From Mycolicibacterium parafortuitum (GTDB lineage Bacteria > Actinomycetota > Actinomycetes > Mycobacteriales > Mycobacteriaceae), in NCBI RefSeq assembly GCF_002086815.1, contig NZ_MVID01000031.1, positions 1 to 64,000 on the forward strand: DNA of 64,000 bases. Direction: 5' to 3'. Positions 44,362 to 54,500 of this stretch are shown piece by piece; position 1 is the first letter of the stretch; each line of letters starts with the position of its first letter. Under the pieces are notes generated by a model, which did not search any database, was not told the DNA's origin, and saw only the letters and a list, made by a program, of their open reading frames with translations. The translations under genes and the position numbers were made by a program.

Positions 44362-45120
44362 GTGAGTATCAATAACGGGCTGGTGATGTTGGCAGACGCG
44401 CTGCCGGGCATGAATCGGATCAAGGCTGTGCAGCGCGCGCTCCACGGTCGCACGAATCCGGTGTACCTGGAGATCGGTGTGTCGCGGGGCCAGGCGTTCC
44501 AGAAGATCAGCGCCGATGTGAAGATCGCGGTCGACCCCGCGTTCCGGCTGACCCAGCGCACCCGTGAACTCGCCGATGCGAAGGGTCGCGAGACCCACTA
44601 CTTCGAGACCACCAGCGACGACTTCTTCGAGAACCAGGCCGATTTCCTCGAACGGCATCCCGTGGACGTCGCGCTGATCGACGGCCTGCACACCTACGAA
44701 CAGGTGGTGCGCGACGTCGAGTACACGGTGCGCCACCTTCGCGAGGACGGCGTCATCTTCCTGCACGACTGCAATCCGCCGTTCGAATTGGCCGGCCGGC
44801 GCGCGGAGTCCTGGGAGGACTTCATCGCCCAGCAGAAGGGGCCGCTGGTCATCGGGCTGTGGAACGGCGATGTGTGGAAGGCGATCGTCCACCTGCGCAG
44901 CACCCGTCCCGATCTGATGGTCGGTGTGCTCAAGTGCGACCAGGGCGTCGGCTTCGTCCGCAGGGGAACTCCGGAATCGACCCTGTCCTACACACCAGAG
45001 CAGGTCGCGGCGCTGACCTACGACGACCTCAAGGCTGACCGGAAACGCCTGCTCAACCTGAAGCCGCCGCGCTACGTCGACGAGTTCCTCGCGGCGGGCG
45101 CCGGCTCGTCACCCAAGTAG
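44362..45120 (+). CDS. Class I SAM-dependent methyltransferase (Methyltransf_24-like)
   Basis: The protein has 252 residues from a GTG (MSINNGLVMLADALPG). The SAM loop is YLEIGVSRGQAFQ near 33-45, and ALIDGLHTYEQVVRDVEY near 115 and FLHDCNPP near 140 are the metal/substrate motifs of the family. It is soluble and shorter than the CmcI types. The GTF gene follows 15 bases later, so the two are co-transcribed and may act on the same sugar. Position of methylation is unknown. Confidence 0.83.
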   Translation: MSINNGLVMLADALPGMNRIKAVQRALHGRTNPVYLEIGVSRGQAFQKISADVKIAVDPAFRLTQRTRELADAKGRETHYFETTSDDFFENQADFLERHPVDVALIDGLHTYEQVVRDVEYTVRHLREDGVIFLHDCNPPFELAGRRAESWEDFIAQQKGPLVIGLWNGDVWKAIVHLRSTRPDLMVGVLKCDQGVGFVRRGTPESTLSYTPEQVAALTYDDLKADRKRLLNLKPPRYVDEFLAAGAGSSPK

Positions 45121-45135
45121 GCGCGGCCGTACACG

Positions 45136-46404
45136 ATGAGATTCGTATTGGCGACCTGGGGTAGCCGCGGGGACATCGAGCCCTCGGCAGCCGTCGGTCG
45201 CGAGTTGGTGCGCCGCGGCCACGACGTCACGATGGCGGTCCCGCCCGATCTGGTCGGTTTCACCGAGTCGGCCGGGATCGAGACGGTCGGGTTCGGGCCG
45301 AAGGCCGAGAGCATCCTCGATGCGCACCGCGACTTCTGGACGTGCTTCTTCAGCACTCCCTGGCGGTTGCGGCGGATGTTCCGGTCACGCGTCGAGATCG
45401 CCGGACCTCTGCTGGAGGGCTGGCAGGAGATGAGCGACACCCTGGTGGAGTTGGCGGACGGGGCCGACCTGATCTTCACCGGAATCAACTTCGAGGACGC
45501 CGCCGCCAACGTCGCGGAGCATTACGACATTCCGCTGGCCACGCTGCATTACTTCCCGCTGCGCCCGAACAGCCGGATCCTGTCATCCCTGCCCGCGCCG
45601 TTGGCGGAGGCCGCGGTGCGGGCGTTCTGGTGGCTGTCGTGGCGGGTGACCAAGAAGGTCGAGGACACCCAGCGCAGCGCGCTGGCGTTGCCGCAATCGA
45701 CCGGGTCGGCGCCGCGACGCATCACCGAACGCGGGTCACTGGAGATCCAGGCCTACGACGAGGCGTGCTTCCCGGGGCTGGCCGAGGAGTGGTTGGAGTT
45801 CGCGGCGCAGCGGCCGTTCGTCGGGACACTGACGCTGGGGTTGGCGACAGATGCCGACGCGGACGTCGTCTCGTGGATCGACGCGGGGACGCCGCCGATC
45901 TACTTCGGCTTCGGCAGCATCCCGGTCGAGTCGCCCGCCGACACCGTGGCGATGATCAGTTCGGCCTGCGCGCGGCTGGGTGAACGAGCACTGATCGGGG
46001 CAGCGGGTAGCGATTTCAGCAAAGTCGCGGTCTCAGACCACGTGAAGGTGGTGAGCACCCTCAACTACCCGGCGATCTTTCCCAAATGCCGCGCATTGGT
46101 CCATCACGGTGGATCGAGTACCACCCCGATCGGCATGCGCGCCGGTGTTCCGCAATTGATTCTGTTCTGGGATATGGTGCACGCCGTCTACGGCGGGGCG
46201 GTCAAGCGTCTGAAGGTCGGTACCGCCCGCCGATTCTCGACCGCCACCGAGGAAACCCTGGTGGCGGATCTGCGCGCGATCCTTGCCCCGGACTACGTCG
46301 CACGTGCCCGCGAGCTCGCCACCAAGATCACCGAACCTGCCAAAAGCGCAGCTTCAGCCGCTGATCTGCTGGAGATGGCCGTCCGGGCGCAGCGTGTCGA
46401 GTAG
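45136..46404 (+). CDS. GPL-type GT1 glycosyltransferase (6 of 6)
   Basis: This 422-residue GT-B enzyme opens MRFVLATWGSRGDIEP, with EIQAYDEACFPGL and a variant donor signature HHGGSSTTPIGMRAG near 322, where the other five have HHGGxGT. The Gly-to-Ser change and the bulky FWDMVHAVYGGA loop may reflect another donor. It lies immediately upstream of the mbtH-NRPS block, as gtf genes do in GPL loci. Confidence 0.87.
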   Translation: MRFVLATWGSRGDIEPSAAVGRELVRRGHDVTMAVPPDLVGFTESAGIETVGFGPKAESILDAHRDFWTCFFSTPWRLRRMFRSRVEIAGPLLEGWQEMSDTLVELADGADLIFTGINFEDAAANVAEHYDIPLATLHYFPLRPNSRILSSLPAPLAEAAVRAFWWLSWRVTKKVEDTQRSALALPQSTGSAPRRITERGSLEIQAYDEACFPGLAEEWLEFAAQRPFVGTLTLGLATDADADVVSWIDAGTPPIYFGFGSIPVESPADTVAMISSACARLGERALIGAAGSDFSKVAVSDHVKVVSTLNYPAIFPKCRALVHHGGSSTTPIGMRAGVPQLILFWDMVHAVYGGAVKRLKVGTARRFSTATEETLVADLRAILAPDYVARARELATKITEPAKSAASAADLLEMAVRAQRVE

Positions 46405-46479
46405 CGCCCTCGGGCGTGGCGGCGCGGATTAGCTCGTGACGGAAAAAATCTTCGAGAACGTGAATATTTGGCAGCCGCA

Positions 46480-46498
46480 CCGCTACCATCCGTAGCGG
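46480..46498. other. Short hairpin CCGCTAC-CATCC-GTAGCGG
   Basis: A perfect 7-bp inverted repeat with a 5-base loop, 75 bases after the glycosyltransferase stop. No T tract follows, so it is either a weak factor-dependent terminator, an operator, or an mRNA 3' stabiliser. Confidence 0.4.
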
Positions 46499-46629
46499 AA
46501 GTGAGCGACCGAACGCGCTGACAGACCCGATTCCGCAGTCACCGCGGCAATGGCCCCACCAGACGCCGCGGCGTCGACGACCGATACGGAAAGCGAATTA
46601 GCTGTAACCCGCCGAATATGCGTGATTTC

Positions 46630-46665
46630 CGGTGACAACGGTCACAGTCAGTGACAGGGGTCACA
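46630..46665. promoter_or_regulatory. Tandem CRP-like palindromes
   Basis: GGTGA-CAACGG-TCACA (46631-46646) and AGTGA-CAGGGG-TCACA (46650-46665) each match the mycobacterial CRP consensus TGTGA-N6-TCACA at 9 of 10 fixed positions. Both contain GTGAC-N4-GTCAC. The centres are 19 bases apart, about two helical turns, so two dimers would sit on one face of the DNA. They lie roughly 60-90 bases before the mbtH start, a usual place for control by a cAMP receptor protein. Confidence 0.65.
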
Positions 46666-46723
46666 GGCAGCAGTAAAGTTGGCAAACTGTTACTGGTACG
46701 TCAATAACGAGTATGGAGACGCG

Positions 46724-46954
46724 TTGAGCACCAATCCGTTCGACGACGAACAGGGCAGCTTCTTCGTCCTGGTCAACGACGAAGGGCAGCACAGCCTGTG
46801 GCCCACCTTCGCCGACGTTCCCGCCGGCTGGCGGGTGACGCACGGTGCGGCCGGCCGCGTCGAGTGCCTGGAGTACATCGAACAGAACTGGACAGACATC
46901 CGGCCCAAGACTCTGCGTGAACGGCTGGCAGCGGGCGGAGTGTCCGATAAGTAG
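46724..46954 (+). CDS. mbtH: MbtH-like NRPS adenylation chaperone
   Basis: MbtH proteins bind and activate NRPS A domains. The start is the TTG at 46724 (MSTNPFDDEQGSFFVLVND), 4-5 bases after GGAGA, giving 76 residues, the family norm. Starting at the in-frame TTG at 46679 would add 15 unrelated residues. The family signature is complete: NDEGQHSLWP, PAGWR and CLEYIEQNWTDIRPKTL, including the Trp residues that grip the A domain. It lies 22 bases before NRPS1, so chaperone and synthetase are made together, as in GPL loci. Confidence 0.95.
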   Translation: MSTNPFDDEQGSFFVLVNDEGQHSLWPTFADVPAGWRVTHGAAGRVECLEYIEQNWTDIRPKTLRERLAAGGVSDK

Positions 46955-46976
46955 AGCGGGTGGCTCGGGGAGACCG

Positions 46977-49900
46977 ATGGAGAGTAACGATCGCGCATTT
47001 CCGCTGACGCGCGCACAACTGGACATCTGGCTCGAGCAGGAAATGGGCCACTTCGGCGCGGAGTGGCAGTTCGGGCTGCTGGTGCGGATCGAAGGCCCGG
47101 TGGAGATCGACGCGCTCCAGTGGGCGATCAGCCGGGTCATCCAGGAAGCCGAACCGGTCAGGGTGGCGATCTTCGAAGAGGACGGTCGCGTCCTGCAGAA
47201 GGTGGTCGACCATCCGGACGTCGAACTCGAATACCACGATCTCAGCGACTCGCCGGACCCGGAACTCGCGGCCCGCGAACTGGCGCTGACGATGCAGCGC
47301 ACCCAGCTGCCGTTCGACGGCCCGCTGTTCCGGTTCGCGCTGCTGGAAACGGGATTCGACGAGTACTACCTGTTCGGCTGCTTCCATCACATCGTGACCG
47401 ACGGTGCCGGCCTCGGCTTGATCGGTAACCGGATCGCGTCCGTGTACTCGGCGATCGTCGCCGGTGAACCCGTCCCGGCCGCGTTCTTCGGCACGCTGGC
47501 CGACCTCGTGGACTGTGAGGCCGAATACGAGTCTTCGAGCGACTACCGCGACGACGAGGCGTACTGGTCGGCCCATCTGCCGTCCGCCGGCCAACCGGGC
47601 CAGCTGTCCGACGCCCGCGCCGACGCTGACCCGAATGCGCTGTCCACACCGGTCCGGTTGGACCCCACCGTGATTCGTCGGACCCAGGAACTGGCCGACA
47701 GGTGGGACATGCCACGCGCCTCGGTGCTGACCGCCGCGTGCGCGCTGATGATCCCCGGGCGCAGCGCCGCCGACTCCGAGGTCGTGCTCGACTTCCCGGT
47801 GAGCAGGCGGGTGCGCCCGGAGTCGAAGACCCTGCCCGGCATGGTGGCCGGCGTGGCGCCCCTGGTGTTGACGGTCTCGGCGGCGGCGTCGGTCACCGAG
47901 TTCTGTGCGCACACCGCCGCACAGATCCGTGACGCGCTGGCGCACCAGCGTTTTCCGGTACACGCTCTGGAGCGCAAGTCCGGCGGCGCCGACCAGCGGT
48001 CGAGCCGGGTGGTGCTGGACTTCCTTCCACACGCGTTCTCGTTGGACTTCGGCGGCGTCGCCGCATCGGCGTCGATGACGAATTCCGGCTTCGTCGGCGG
48101 CTTCGGCATGATCTTCTCCGGCACCGGCGACGACGTCTTTCTCAGCACGCTGGGAGCGGGCGAACTGTTCCCGGACTCCGACATCGCCGGGCTCGCACGC
48201 CGGTTGGAGCGCGTGCTGATCGCGATGGCCGCCGATCCGGAGCGGCCGCTGTCGTCGATCGACATCCTCGACGAGGACGAGCGCACCCGGCTGCAGGAAT
48301 GGGGCAACCGCACCGCACTGATCCGCCCCGCCGCGGATCCCGCCTCGATCGCCGAGCTGTTCGAGGACCAAGTCGCCCGCACCCCCGAGGCCGTCGCGGT
48401 CACGTTCGACGGATCGTCGCTGACCTACCGCGAACTCGATCAGATGTCCGGGCATGTCGCCAGGGTGCTGTCCGGTCGTGGGGTGGCCCCCGGGCAACGC
48501 GTCGGGCTGTTGATGCCGCGTTCGCTGGACGCGGTCGTCGCGATGCTGGCCGTCGTGAAGACCGGGGCGGCCTACGTGCCGATCGATCCGGCGGTCCCGG
48601 CTGCGCGTCGCGAGTACGTGCTCGACGACTCCGCCCCCGCGGCCGTGCTCACCACCGCCGAACTCGCCGATCAGCTGGCCGGGCAACAGGTTCTGGTACT
48701 GGACATCGCGGCCGTCACCAGCGATCCGGCCGGCAACTCGGATGTCGTGCTGCCGCGGCCACACCCGGACGACACCGCCTATCTGATCTACACCTCCGGC
48801 ACCACCGGGAAGCCGAAGGGCGTGGCGATCCCGCACCGCAACGTGACTCGGCTGCTCGCCACCCTCGATGCGGACATGGGCCTGGCCGGGCACGTCTGGT
48901 CCCAGTGCCACTCGCTGGCCTTCGACTTCTCCGTCTGGGAGATCTGGGGAGCCCTGCTGTTCGGTGGCCGCGTCGTCGTGGTGCCCGATACGGTGGTGCG
49001 CTCGCCCGAGGACCTGCACGCCCTGCTCGTGTCCGAACAGGTCACGGTGCTCAGCCAGACCCCGTCGGCGTTCTACGCGCTGCAGGCCGCCGATGCGCTG
49101 GCCCCCGATCTCGGCCGCGACCTCGCGCTGCAGGCCGTGGTGTTCGGCGGCGAGGCCCTCGAACCGCACCGGCTCACGTCGTGGTTGGAGGCGCATCCGG
49201 ATTCGCCACGGCTGATCAACATGTACGGCATCACCGAGACGACGGTGCACGCGTCGTTCCGGGAGATCTTCGCCGGCGACGTCGCCGGATCCGTGAGCCC
49301 GATCGGGGTGCCGCTGGCGCATCTGGGCTTCTTCGTGCTCGACAGTTGGCTGCAGCCGGTGCCCCCCGGGGTGGTCGGAGAGCTCTACGTCGCCGGTGCC
49401 GGCCTCGCCGACGGCTACGTCGGCCGCGCCGGGCTGAGCGCGACGCGGTTCGTCGCGTGTCCGTTCGGGGCGCCCGGCGAGCGGATGTACCGCACCGGCG
49501 ACCTGATGTGCTGGGGCTCCGACGGCGAACTGCGCTACATGGGCCGCTCCGATCTGCAGGTCAAGATCCGCGGGCACCGCATCGAACTCGGCGAGGTGCA
49601 GGCCGCGCTGGCCGCGCTCGACGGGGTCGGCCAGGCCGAGGTGATCGCGCGCGAGGACCGGCCAGGTGACAAACGGCTCGTCGGATACGTCGCGAGTTCG
49701 TCAGTCGCGTCCTCGGTGGAACCGGATCCGGCGGCCCTGCGTGCGCAGCTGGCGGAGCGGCTGCCCGCCTACATGGTGCCCGCCGCGGTGGTGGTGATCG
49801 ACGCGATACCGCTGACGGTCAACGGCAAGCTCGACACCCGCGCGCTGCCCGCGCCCGAGTACCGCGACACCGAGCGCTACCAGGCGCCGGCCGATGCCGT

Positions 49901-51581
49901 CGAGGAGATCCTGGCGGGCATCTACGCCCAGGTGCTCGGCCTCCAGCAGGTCGGCGTGGACGACTCGTTCTTCGAGTTGGGCGGCGACAGCATCCTGTCG
50001 ATGCAGGTGGTCGCCCGCGCGCGGGCGGCGGGCGTGTTGTGCCGTCCGCGTGACGTTTTCGCCGAACAGACCGTCGCCCGGCTCGCCCGCGTGGCACGGG
50101 TGGTCGACAGCGGCGCCGAGACGGTCGACGACGGTGTCGGACCCGTCCTGGCCACGCCGATCATGCGCTGGCTGGCGCAGTCCCCGGGCCCGGTCGACCA
50201 GTTCAACCAGACCGTTGTGGTGCAGGCGCCGGCCGGTGTCACCGAAGCCGATGTCGCAGTGCTGCTCCAGGCGCTGCAGCACCGGCACCCGATGCTGCGG
50301 CTGGAGGCCACCGTCGGCGACGGTCAGTGGACCCTCGACGTACCTGAGGCCGGTGCGGCGCAGGGACATTCCTGCCTGACCACGGTGGAGGCGCTGACCG
50401 TCGACGCGGTCGACGCCGCTCGCGCGCAGCTCGACCCGGCCGCCGGGCGGATGATCAGCGCGCTGTGGGTGCCCGCCACCGGACAGCTCGCCGTGATCGC
50501 CCATCATCTGGTGGTCGACGGCGTGTCATGGCGAATCCTGCTGGAGGACCTGAACCTCGCCTGGACCCAGCACCGATCCGGGCAGCCGGTGGCACTACCG
50601 GAACCCGGTACGTCGTTTGCGAGGTGGGCCGCGCTGCTCGCCGAGTACGCGCACCGGCCCGATGTGGTCGCCGAGGCCGGCGTGTGGCGCCGGATCGCCG
50701 CCGTTCCGGCGGAACTGCCTCCGCCGGACCGTGATTCGGACACCTACGCCACGGCGGGCACGCTGTCGGCCGAACTGGACGCCGACACCACGGCGATGCT
50801 GCTCGGCGAGGTTCCGTCGGCATTCCACACCGGGGTCAACGACATCCTGCTGATCGCGTTCGGTCTGGCCTACGCCGAGTTCTTCGGCGCACTGGGCGCG
50901 GTACCGGCACCGGTGTGCATCGACGTCGAGGGCCACGGCCGACACGAGGAACTCGGCGGCGACGGTGCCGAGTCCGACGACGCGGTCGACCTGTCGCGCA
51001 CGGTCGGCTGGTTCACCGCGAAGTACCCGGTCGCGATGGAACTCGGCGGGCTGAGCTGGCCGGAGGTGGTCGGCGGTGACGCGCGACTGGGCACCGCGGT
51101 CAAGGCCGCGAAGGAACAGCTTCGCATCGTGCCCGACGGGCTGACCTACGGAGTGCTGCGTTACCTGAATCCCGACGTCGACCTGAACGCCGCGGATCCA
51201 CCCGTCGCGTTCAACTACCTTGGCCGCCAGGGCACCTCGGCCAGTCAAGGCGCCGGTGACGAATGGCGGATCCAGCAGGACGGCTGGGCGGTCACCGAAG
51301 CGGCGGCGGCGGTACCGATGCCGCTGCCGCACACCCTGGAGCTCAACGCCGCGACCGTCGACACCGGTGACGGGCCGCGACTGCGGGCGGGCTGGACCTG
51401 GGCTGCGTCGGTGCTCAACCAGGCCCAGGTGGGCCGGTTGAACCAGCTGTGGTTCGACGCCCTGGCCGGGATCTGCGCGCACGTGCGTGGTGGCGGAGGC
51501 GGCCTGACACCGTCGGACATCGCGGTCGGCCTCACCCAGGCGCAGATCGACGAGCTTGCGCGGCAATATGCGGATCGCTGA
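46977..51581 (+). CDS. NRPS1: acylating starter module C-A-T-E, predicted D-allo-Thr
   Basis: The protein has 1534 residues from the ATG at 46977 (MESNDRAFPLTRAQ). Domains: an N-terminal C domain (1-440, HHIVTDG near 137) with no module before it, so it is an acylating starter C. An A domain follows (about 455-960, TSGTTGKPKG near 603). Its read-off specificity code DFWSVGMVHK is close to the Thr code DFWNIGMVHK. The carrier domain has LGGDSILSM near 1000. An epimerase domain (about 1040-1520) has HHLVVDGVSW near 1175. The expected product is acyl-D-allo-Thr on the carrier, because epimerising L-Thr at C-alpha gives D-allo-Thr. The C-terminus overlaps the next NRPS start by 14 bases. Codes were read by eye, so specificity is a prediction. 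Confidence 0.92.
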   Translation: MESNDRAFPLTRAQLDIWLEQEMGHFGAEWQFGLLVRIEGPVEIDALQWAISRVIQEAEPVRVAIFEEDGRVLQKVVDHPDVELEYHDLSDSPDPELAARELALTMQRTQLPFDGPLFRFALLETGFDEYYLFGCFHHIVTDGAGLGLIGNRIASVYSAIVAGEPVPAAFFGTLADLVDCEAEYESSSDYRDDEAYWSAHLPSAGQPGQLSDARADADPNALSTPVRLDPTVIRRTQELADRWDMPRASVLTAACALMIPGRSAADSEVVLDFPVSRRVRPESKTLPGMVAGVAPLVLTVSAAASVTEFCAHTAAQIRDALAHQRFPVHALERKSGGADQRSSRVVLDFLPHAFSLDFGGVAASASMTNSGFVGGFGMIFSGTGDDVFLSTLGAGELFPDSDIAGLARRLERVLIAMAADPERPLSSIDILDEDERTRLQEWGNRTALIRPAADPASIAELFEDQVARTPEAVAVTFDGSSLTYRELDQMSGHVARVLSGRGVAPGQRVGLLMPRSLDAVVAMLAVVKTGAAYVPIDPAVPAARREYVLDDSAPAAVLTTAELADQLAGQQVLVLDIAAVTSDPAGNSDVVLPRPHPDDTAYLIYTSGTTGKPKGVAIPHRNVTRLLATLDADMGLAGHVWSQCHSLAFDFSVWEIWGALLFGGRVVVVPDTVVRSPEDLHALLVSEQVTVLSQTPSAFYALQAADALAPDLGRDLALQAVVFGGEALEPHRLTSWLEAHPDSPRLINMYGITETTVHASFREIFAGDVAGSVSPIGVPLAHLGFFVLDSWLQPVPPGVVGELYVAGAGLADGYVGRAGLSATRFVACPFGAPGERMYRTGDLMCWGSDGELRYMGRSDLQVKIRGHRIELGEVQAALAALDGVGQAEVIAREDRPGDKRLVGYVASSSVASSVEPDPAALRAQLAERLPAYMVPAAVVVIDAIPLTVNGKLDTRALPAPEYRDTERYQAPADAVEEILAGIYAQVLGLQQVGVDDSFFELGGDSILSMQVVARARAAGVLCRPRDVFAEQTVARLARVARVVDSGAETVDDGVGPVLATPIMRWLAQSPGPVDQFNQTVVVQAPAGVTEADVAVLLQALQHRHPMLRLEATVGDGQWTLDVPEAGAAQGHSCLTTVEALTVDAVDAARAQLDPAAGRMISALWVPATGQLAVIAHHLVVDGVSWRILLEDLNLAWTQHRSGQPVALPEPGTSFARWAALLAEYAHRPDVVAEAGVWRRIAAVPAELPPPDRDSDTYATAGTLSAELDADTTAMLLGEVPSAFHTGVNDILLIAFGLAYAEFFGALGAVPAPVCIDVEGHGRHEELGGDGAESDDAVDLSRTVGWFTAKYPVAMELGGLSWPEVVGGDARLGTAVKAAKEQLRIVPDGLTYGVLRYLNPDVDLNAADPPVAFNYLGRQGTSASQGAGDEWRIQQDGWAVTEAAAAVPMPLPHTLELNAATVDTGDGPRLRAGWTWAASVLNQAQVGRLNQLWFDALAGICAHVRGGGGGLTPSDIAVGLTQAQIDELARQYADR
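48297..51560 (+). repeat. A-T-E cassette of NRPS1, duplicated as module 4 of NRPS2 (59256-62505)
   Basis: The A-T-E part of NRPS1 and the A-T-E part of the fourth module match closely through the whole length. For example, both have SQTPSAFYALQAADAL, RLINMYGITETTVHASFREI, VGQAEVIAREDRPGDKRLVG, and the E-domain ends GGGGLTPSDI. The other two A domains are clearly less similar. The codes differ only at the second position (DF against DY). This is a duplication of one cassette. Confidence 0.75.
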
Positions 51582-54500
51582 CGTACTGCCCCTGACACCT
51601 TTGCAGCAGGGGCTGCTGTTCCTTGCCGGAACCGCCGAGACCGGCGACGACGTCTACGCCGTCCAGCTGTACATCACGCTGCGTGGCCCGCTCGACCGCG
51701 AGCGGTTGCGCGACGCGGTGCAGTCCGTCGCGATCCGGCACCCCAACCTGGCGGCGAGGTTCTCGCAGAAGTTCGCCGAACCGGTCCAGATCATCCCGGC
51801 TGATCCCGAAGTGCCCTGGCAGTTCCTCGATCTCGCCGAGACCGACGCGCGTGACAGAGACGAGCGGATCGACCGGCTGTGTACCGAGGAGCGGGTCGCG
51901 GTGTGCGACCTGGCCGACGAGCCGGTGTTCCGCGCCGCGCTGATCCGCACCGCACCCGACGAGCACCGTCTGGTGCTGACCAACCATCACATCGTGCTCG
52001 ACGGCTGGTCCCTGCCGATCCTGCTGGGGGAGTTGTTCGCCGGCTACTACGGCAGGCGACTGCCTCCGGCGGTACCGTACCGGCGGTTCGTCGGCTGGCT
52101 CGCCGGCCGCGACCTCGACGCGGCACGCGCGGCGTGGAGCCGGGTGCTGTCCGGATTCGAGACCCCGACGCTCGTCGGCCCACCGGGACAGGTCCAGCAG
52201 GGCCGCCGTGAGGTGGCCACATTCGAGACCTCCGAACAGCTCACCGCGGCCCTCGGCGAGCTGGCCCGCTCGTGTCACACCACCGTCAGCACAGTGCTAC
52301 AGGGTGCGTGGGCTCGGGTGCTGGTCGCGTTGACCGGTAGCGCCGACGTCGCATTCGGCACCACGGTCTCGGGACGTCCTGACGAGATCTTCGGCGCGGA
52401 CGCCATCGTCGGGTTGCTGATCAACACGGTTCCGGTGCGGGCCACCGTCACCGCGTCGACCACGACCGCCGACCTGCTGAACCAGCTGCAGGACGCCTAC
52501 ACGGCCACCCTCGACCATCAGCACCTGGCGCTCAACGAGATTCACCGTCTCACCGGCCAGGACCACCTGTTCGACACCTTCTTCGTCTACGAGAACTATC
52601 CCGTCGACGCCGCGACCCTGCCCAGTGACGACGGCCTGGCCGTCGCCGAGTTCGCCCACCGCGAATACAACCACTACCCGCTGGCGGTGCAGGCGCTGCC
52701 CGGAGAACGACTGCGGCTGCGCGTCGAGTACGACACCGAGGTGTTCGGTGCGGCCGACGTCGCGACCGTGATCGACCGACTGCAGCGGGTGCTGACCGCG
52801 ATGACCACCGATCCGGCGCTGCCGCTGGCCGCGGTCGACATCCTCGATGACGCCGAGCTGTCGCGTCTGGACCAGTGGAGTAACCGCGCCGTACTGACCC
52901 GCCGCACCGCCGACCCCGCGACGATTCCCGCGCTGTTCGCCGCCCAGGTGAACCGTGTCCCGGACGCCCCGGCTCTGACGTGGGGTCAGCAGACGTGGAC
53001 GTACCGCGAACTGGACGAACTCACGGAGCGCTTCGCCGGCGTGCTCGCGGGCAGGGGTATCGGCCCAGGGCAGCGGGTGGCGCTGCTGTTGCCCCGCTGC
53101 GCCGATGCGATCGTGGCAATTCTCGCGGTCCTGAAGACCGGTGCGGCGTACGTGCCGGTCGACCCCGCGGCGCCCGCGGCCCGGATGCAGCTCATCCTCG
53201 ACGACGCGGAACCGATTGCCGCGATCACCAACGCCGAGTTGGCCGACCGGTTGGCCGGGCGCTCCATGCTGATCGTGGACGCCGACGAGATCCGTTCGGC
53301 CACAACACAATCGGATGTGACACCGGTCGGCCCGGCACCCGACGACATCGCGTACCTGATCTACACCTCGGGCACCACCGGCGTGCCCAAGGGAGTGGCC
53401 ATCGTCCACGACAACGTGGCCCAGTTGCTCGGCGCGTTGGAGCCGCACCTCGACATGGCCGGGCAGGTGTGGTCCCTGTGGCACTCGCTGGCGTTCGACG
53501 TCTCGGTGTGCGAGATGTGGGGAGCGCTGCTCTACGGCGGCCGGCTGGTCGTGGTGCCCGAGTCGGTGGCGCGGGTGCCCGAGGAGTTCCACGCGCTGCT
53601 GGCGGCCGAACAGGTCACCGTGCTCAGCCAGACCCCGTCGGGTTTCTACGCACTGCAGACCGCCGACGCGCTGGCCCCCGACCTCGGGAGCCGGCTCGCC
53701 CTTGACGCGGTCATCTTCGCCGGGGAAGCGCTTGAGCCGCAACGGCTCCGGACCTGGCTGGAGCGCCATCCGGACAGGCCGCGGCTGCTGAACCTGTACG
53801 GCACCACCGAGACCACGGTGCACGCATCGTTCCGGGAGATCTTCGCCGACGACGTCGAGGCCGACGTCAGCCCCGTCGGGGGGCCCCTCGACGACCTCGC
53901 GTTCTTCGTGCTGGATCAGTGGTTGCGTGCGGTGCCCGCCGGCGTCGTCGGCGAGTTGTACGTGGCCGGTCCACAGGCCGGGCTCGGCTACTGGCGCCGC
54001 TCCGGGTTGTCATCCACGCGGTTCGTCGCGTGCCCGTTCGGCGAACCCGGCGGGCGGATGTATCGCACCGGGGACCTGGTGTGGTGGGGTGCCGACGGAC
54101 AGCTGCGCTACGTCGGCCGTGCCGACGAACAGGTCAAGATCCGCGGCTACCGGATCGAGATCGGTGAGGTGCGCGCAGTCCTGGCCGAGGTGGCCGGCGT
54201 CGAGCAGGCCGTGGTGATCGCCCGCGAGGACCGGCCCGGGGACAAGCGCCTGGTCGGTTATGTCACGGGAGCGGCCGGCCCGCTCGATCCCGCCGCGGTG
54301 CGCGCCGCGGTGGCGCAGCGGCTGCCCGAGTACATGGTCCCGGCGGCGGTGATGGTGATCGACGAGCTGCCGCTGACCGTCAACGGCAAGCTCGACCGGC
54401 GAGCGTTGCCTGCCCCGGAGTACCAGGGTGCCGACGGTTACCGTGCCCCGTCGACCGCGGTCGAGGAGATCCTGGCGGGCATCTACGCGCGCGTGCTCGG

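Larger units (their letters stand above)
46405..46723 (+). promoter_or_regulatory. Regulatory region in front of mbtH-NRPS
   Basis: These 319 bases hold no gene. They begin with an AT-rich patch (GGAAAAAATC and GTGAATATTTGG, 46441-46470), then a small hairpin (46480-46498), the tandem CRP-like sites (46631-46665) and a CGTCAATAA element (46699-46707) just before the mbtH ribosome site. Confidence 0.6.

Noticed and set aside
46679..46723. Longer MbtH starting at TTG 46679
   Set aside because: The extra 15 residues match nothing in the family. The TTG at 46724 has a GGAGA ribosome site and gives the standard STNPFDDE start.
46773..49577. Long minus-strand open frame opposite NRPS1 (also 57985-60267 and 2635-4833)
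   Set aside because: These are antisense shadows of NRPS and PKS domains, with low-complexity composition and no recognisable domain.
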